Source: Alphaproteobacteria bacterium (GTDB lineage: Bacteria; Pseudomonadota; Alphaproteobacteria; Sphingomonadales; Sphingomonadaceae). Taken from it: 5,815 nt of DNA. Below are positions 5,658-5,815 of the stretch, piece after piece; the first letter of the stretch is position 1; each line of letters begins with the position of its first letter. The notes beneath the pieces were generated by a model. The model was given only the letters and a program-made list of their open reading frames with translations. It did no database searches and was not told where the DNA came from. The stretch lies in contig JAHJSJ010000236.1 of the NCBI GenBank assembly GCA_018830415.1, positions 1 to 5,815 of the forward strand, read 5' to 3'. A program made the translations under genes and the position numbers.

Positions 5658-5685
5658 CGTATAGCACTTGACACGGCCATTGCAA
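5658..5685 (-). promoter_or_regulatory. Candidate promoter of peroxiredoxin-arsR operon
   Basis: On the reverse strand TTGCAA (5685-5680) and TATACG (5663-5658) are spaced 16 bases. The expected transcript start is near 5651, the peroxiredoxin ATG, suggesting a leaderless or almost leaderless mRNA. The boxes match the sigma-70 consensus at 4/6 each. Confidence 0.45.
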
Positions 5686-5693
5686 GTCATATA
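5660..5693. promoter_or_regulatory. Imperfect inverted repeat, candidate ArsR operator
   Basis: TATAGCACTTG (5660-5670) and CAAGTCATATA (5683-5693) are reverse complements at 9 of 11 positions, separated by 12 bases. The arms overlap the -10 box of one promoter and the -35 box of the other, so a bound dimer could block both. The symmetry may instead arise from the two opposed promoters themselves. Confidence 0.4.
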
Positions 5694-5695
5694 CA
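5668..5695 (+). promoter_or_regulatory. Candidate promoter of the divergent right-edge gene
   Basis: A perfect TTGACA at 5668-5673 and TATACA at 5690-5695 are spaced 16 bases. Transcription would start near 5702, leaving a leader of about 24 bases that contains the GGAGA at 5715-5719. It is the best sigma-70-like promoter in the window. Confidence 0.55.
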
Positions 5696-5725
5696 TAATT
5701 TATGAAATTAAACTGGAGAATGGAT

Positions 5726-5815
5726 ATGCCCAGCAACGATTCGGCGCTGCAGATGGCGACAGAACAGGTGCTTCGCGCAAGAAGTGACAGCGCACTGCGT
5801 CCTGAAATCGCCAGC
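5726..5815 (+). CDS. Start of an unidentified gene, cut by the window edge
   Basis: An ATG at 5726 with GGAGA (5715-5719) six bases upstream opens a frame that stays open for 30 codons to the edge: MPSNDSALQMATEQVLRARS, then DSALRPEIAS. An in-frame ATG at 5720 directly abuts the ribosome binding site and is less likely. The visible part is soluble and helix-prone, with no signal peptide. I do not recognise the family. It is divergent from peroxiredoxin-arsR across a 74-bp region with its own strong promoter, so it is a likely co-regulated partner and may be the main target of the ArsR protein. Confidence 0.65.
   Translation, partial: MPSNDSALQMATEQVLRARSDSALRPEIAS

Overview
The window looks like chromosomal DNA of a GC-rich alphaproteobacterium, most likely a member of the Sphingomonadales (Erythrobacter/Sphingomonas relatives). 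The reasons are a gcrA cell-cycle regulator, an alphaproteobacterial-type HspQ, encoded CCA ends on both tRNAs and protein sequences that read like sphingomonad homologues. This placement comes from remembered family features; no database was searched.

Layout. Bases 1-117 hold no recognisable gene, only a GC-rich hairpin. Two small forward genes follow: an 81-residue helical protein of unknown function (118-363) and a stand-alone HPF/RaiA-type ribosome-associated protein (446-799). Bases 800-1272 have no convincing gene, only a doubtful 41-codon ORF and some short hairpins. A reverse-strand tRNA-Ser(CGA) lies at 1273-1362. Then come hspQ (1541-1921, forward) and, tail to tail with it after 5 bp, an ABC-2 transporter permease (2784-1927, reverse). 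The permease is divergent from gcrA (2900-3610, forward). The intergenic region between them carries an unusual 24-bp imperfect dyad. gcrA converges on a queuosine-precursor transporter (4440-3673, reverse), which is divergent from a tRNA-Arg(TCT) (4502-4578, forward). The last block is a reverse-strand two-gene operon: a Prx6-like peroxiredoxin (5651-5001) whose stop codon overlaps the start of an ArsR-type regulator (5001-4645). A further forward gene starts at 5726 and runs off the window.

Function. Most of the content is housekeeping: translation (two tRNAs, a ribosome hibernation-type factor, queuosine salvage), protein quality control (hspQ), cell-cycle transcription (gcrA) and export (permease). 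The part with the clearest regulatory logic is the right end. There the peroxiredoxin-arsR operon and the divergent partial gene appear to be driven by two face-to-face promoters whose -35 and -10 boxes overlap as mirror images, inside an imperfect inverted repeat that could also be the ArsR operator. The regulator contains no cysteine, which is odd for a partner of a thiol peroxidase. I see no CRISPR array, insertion sequence, toxin-antitoxin pair or clear new defence system.
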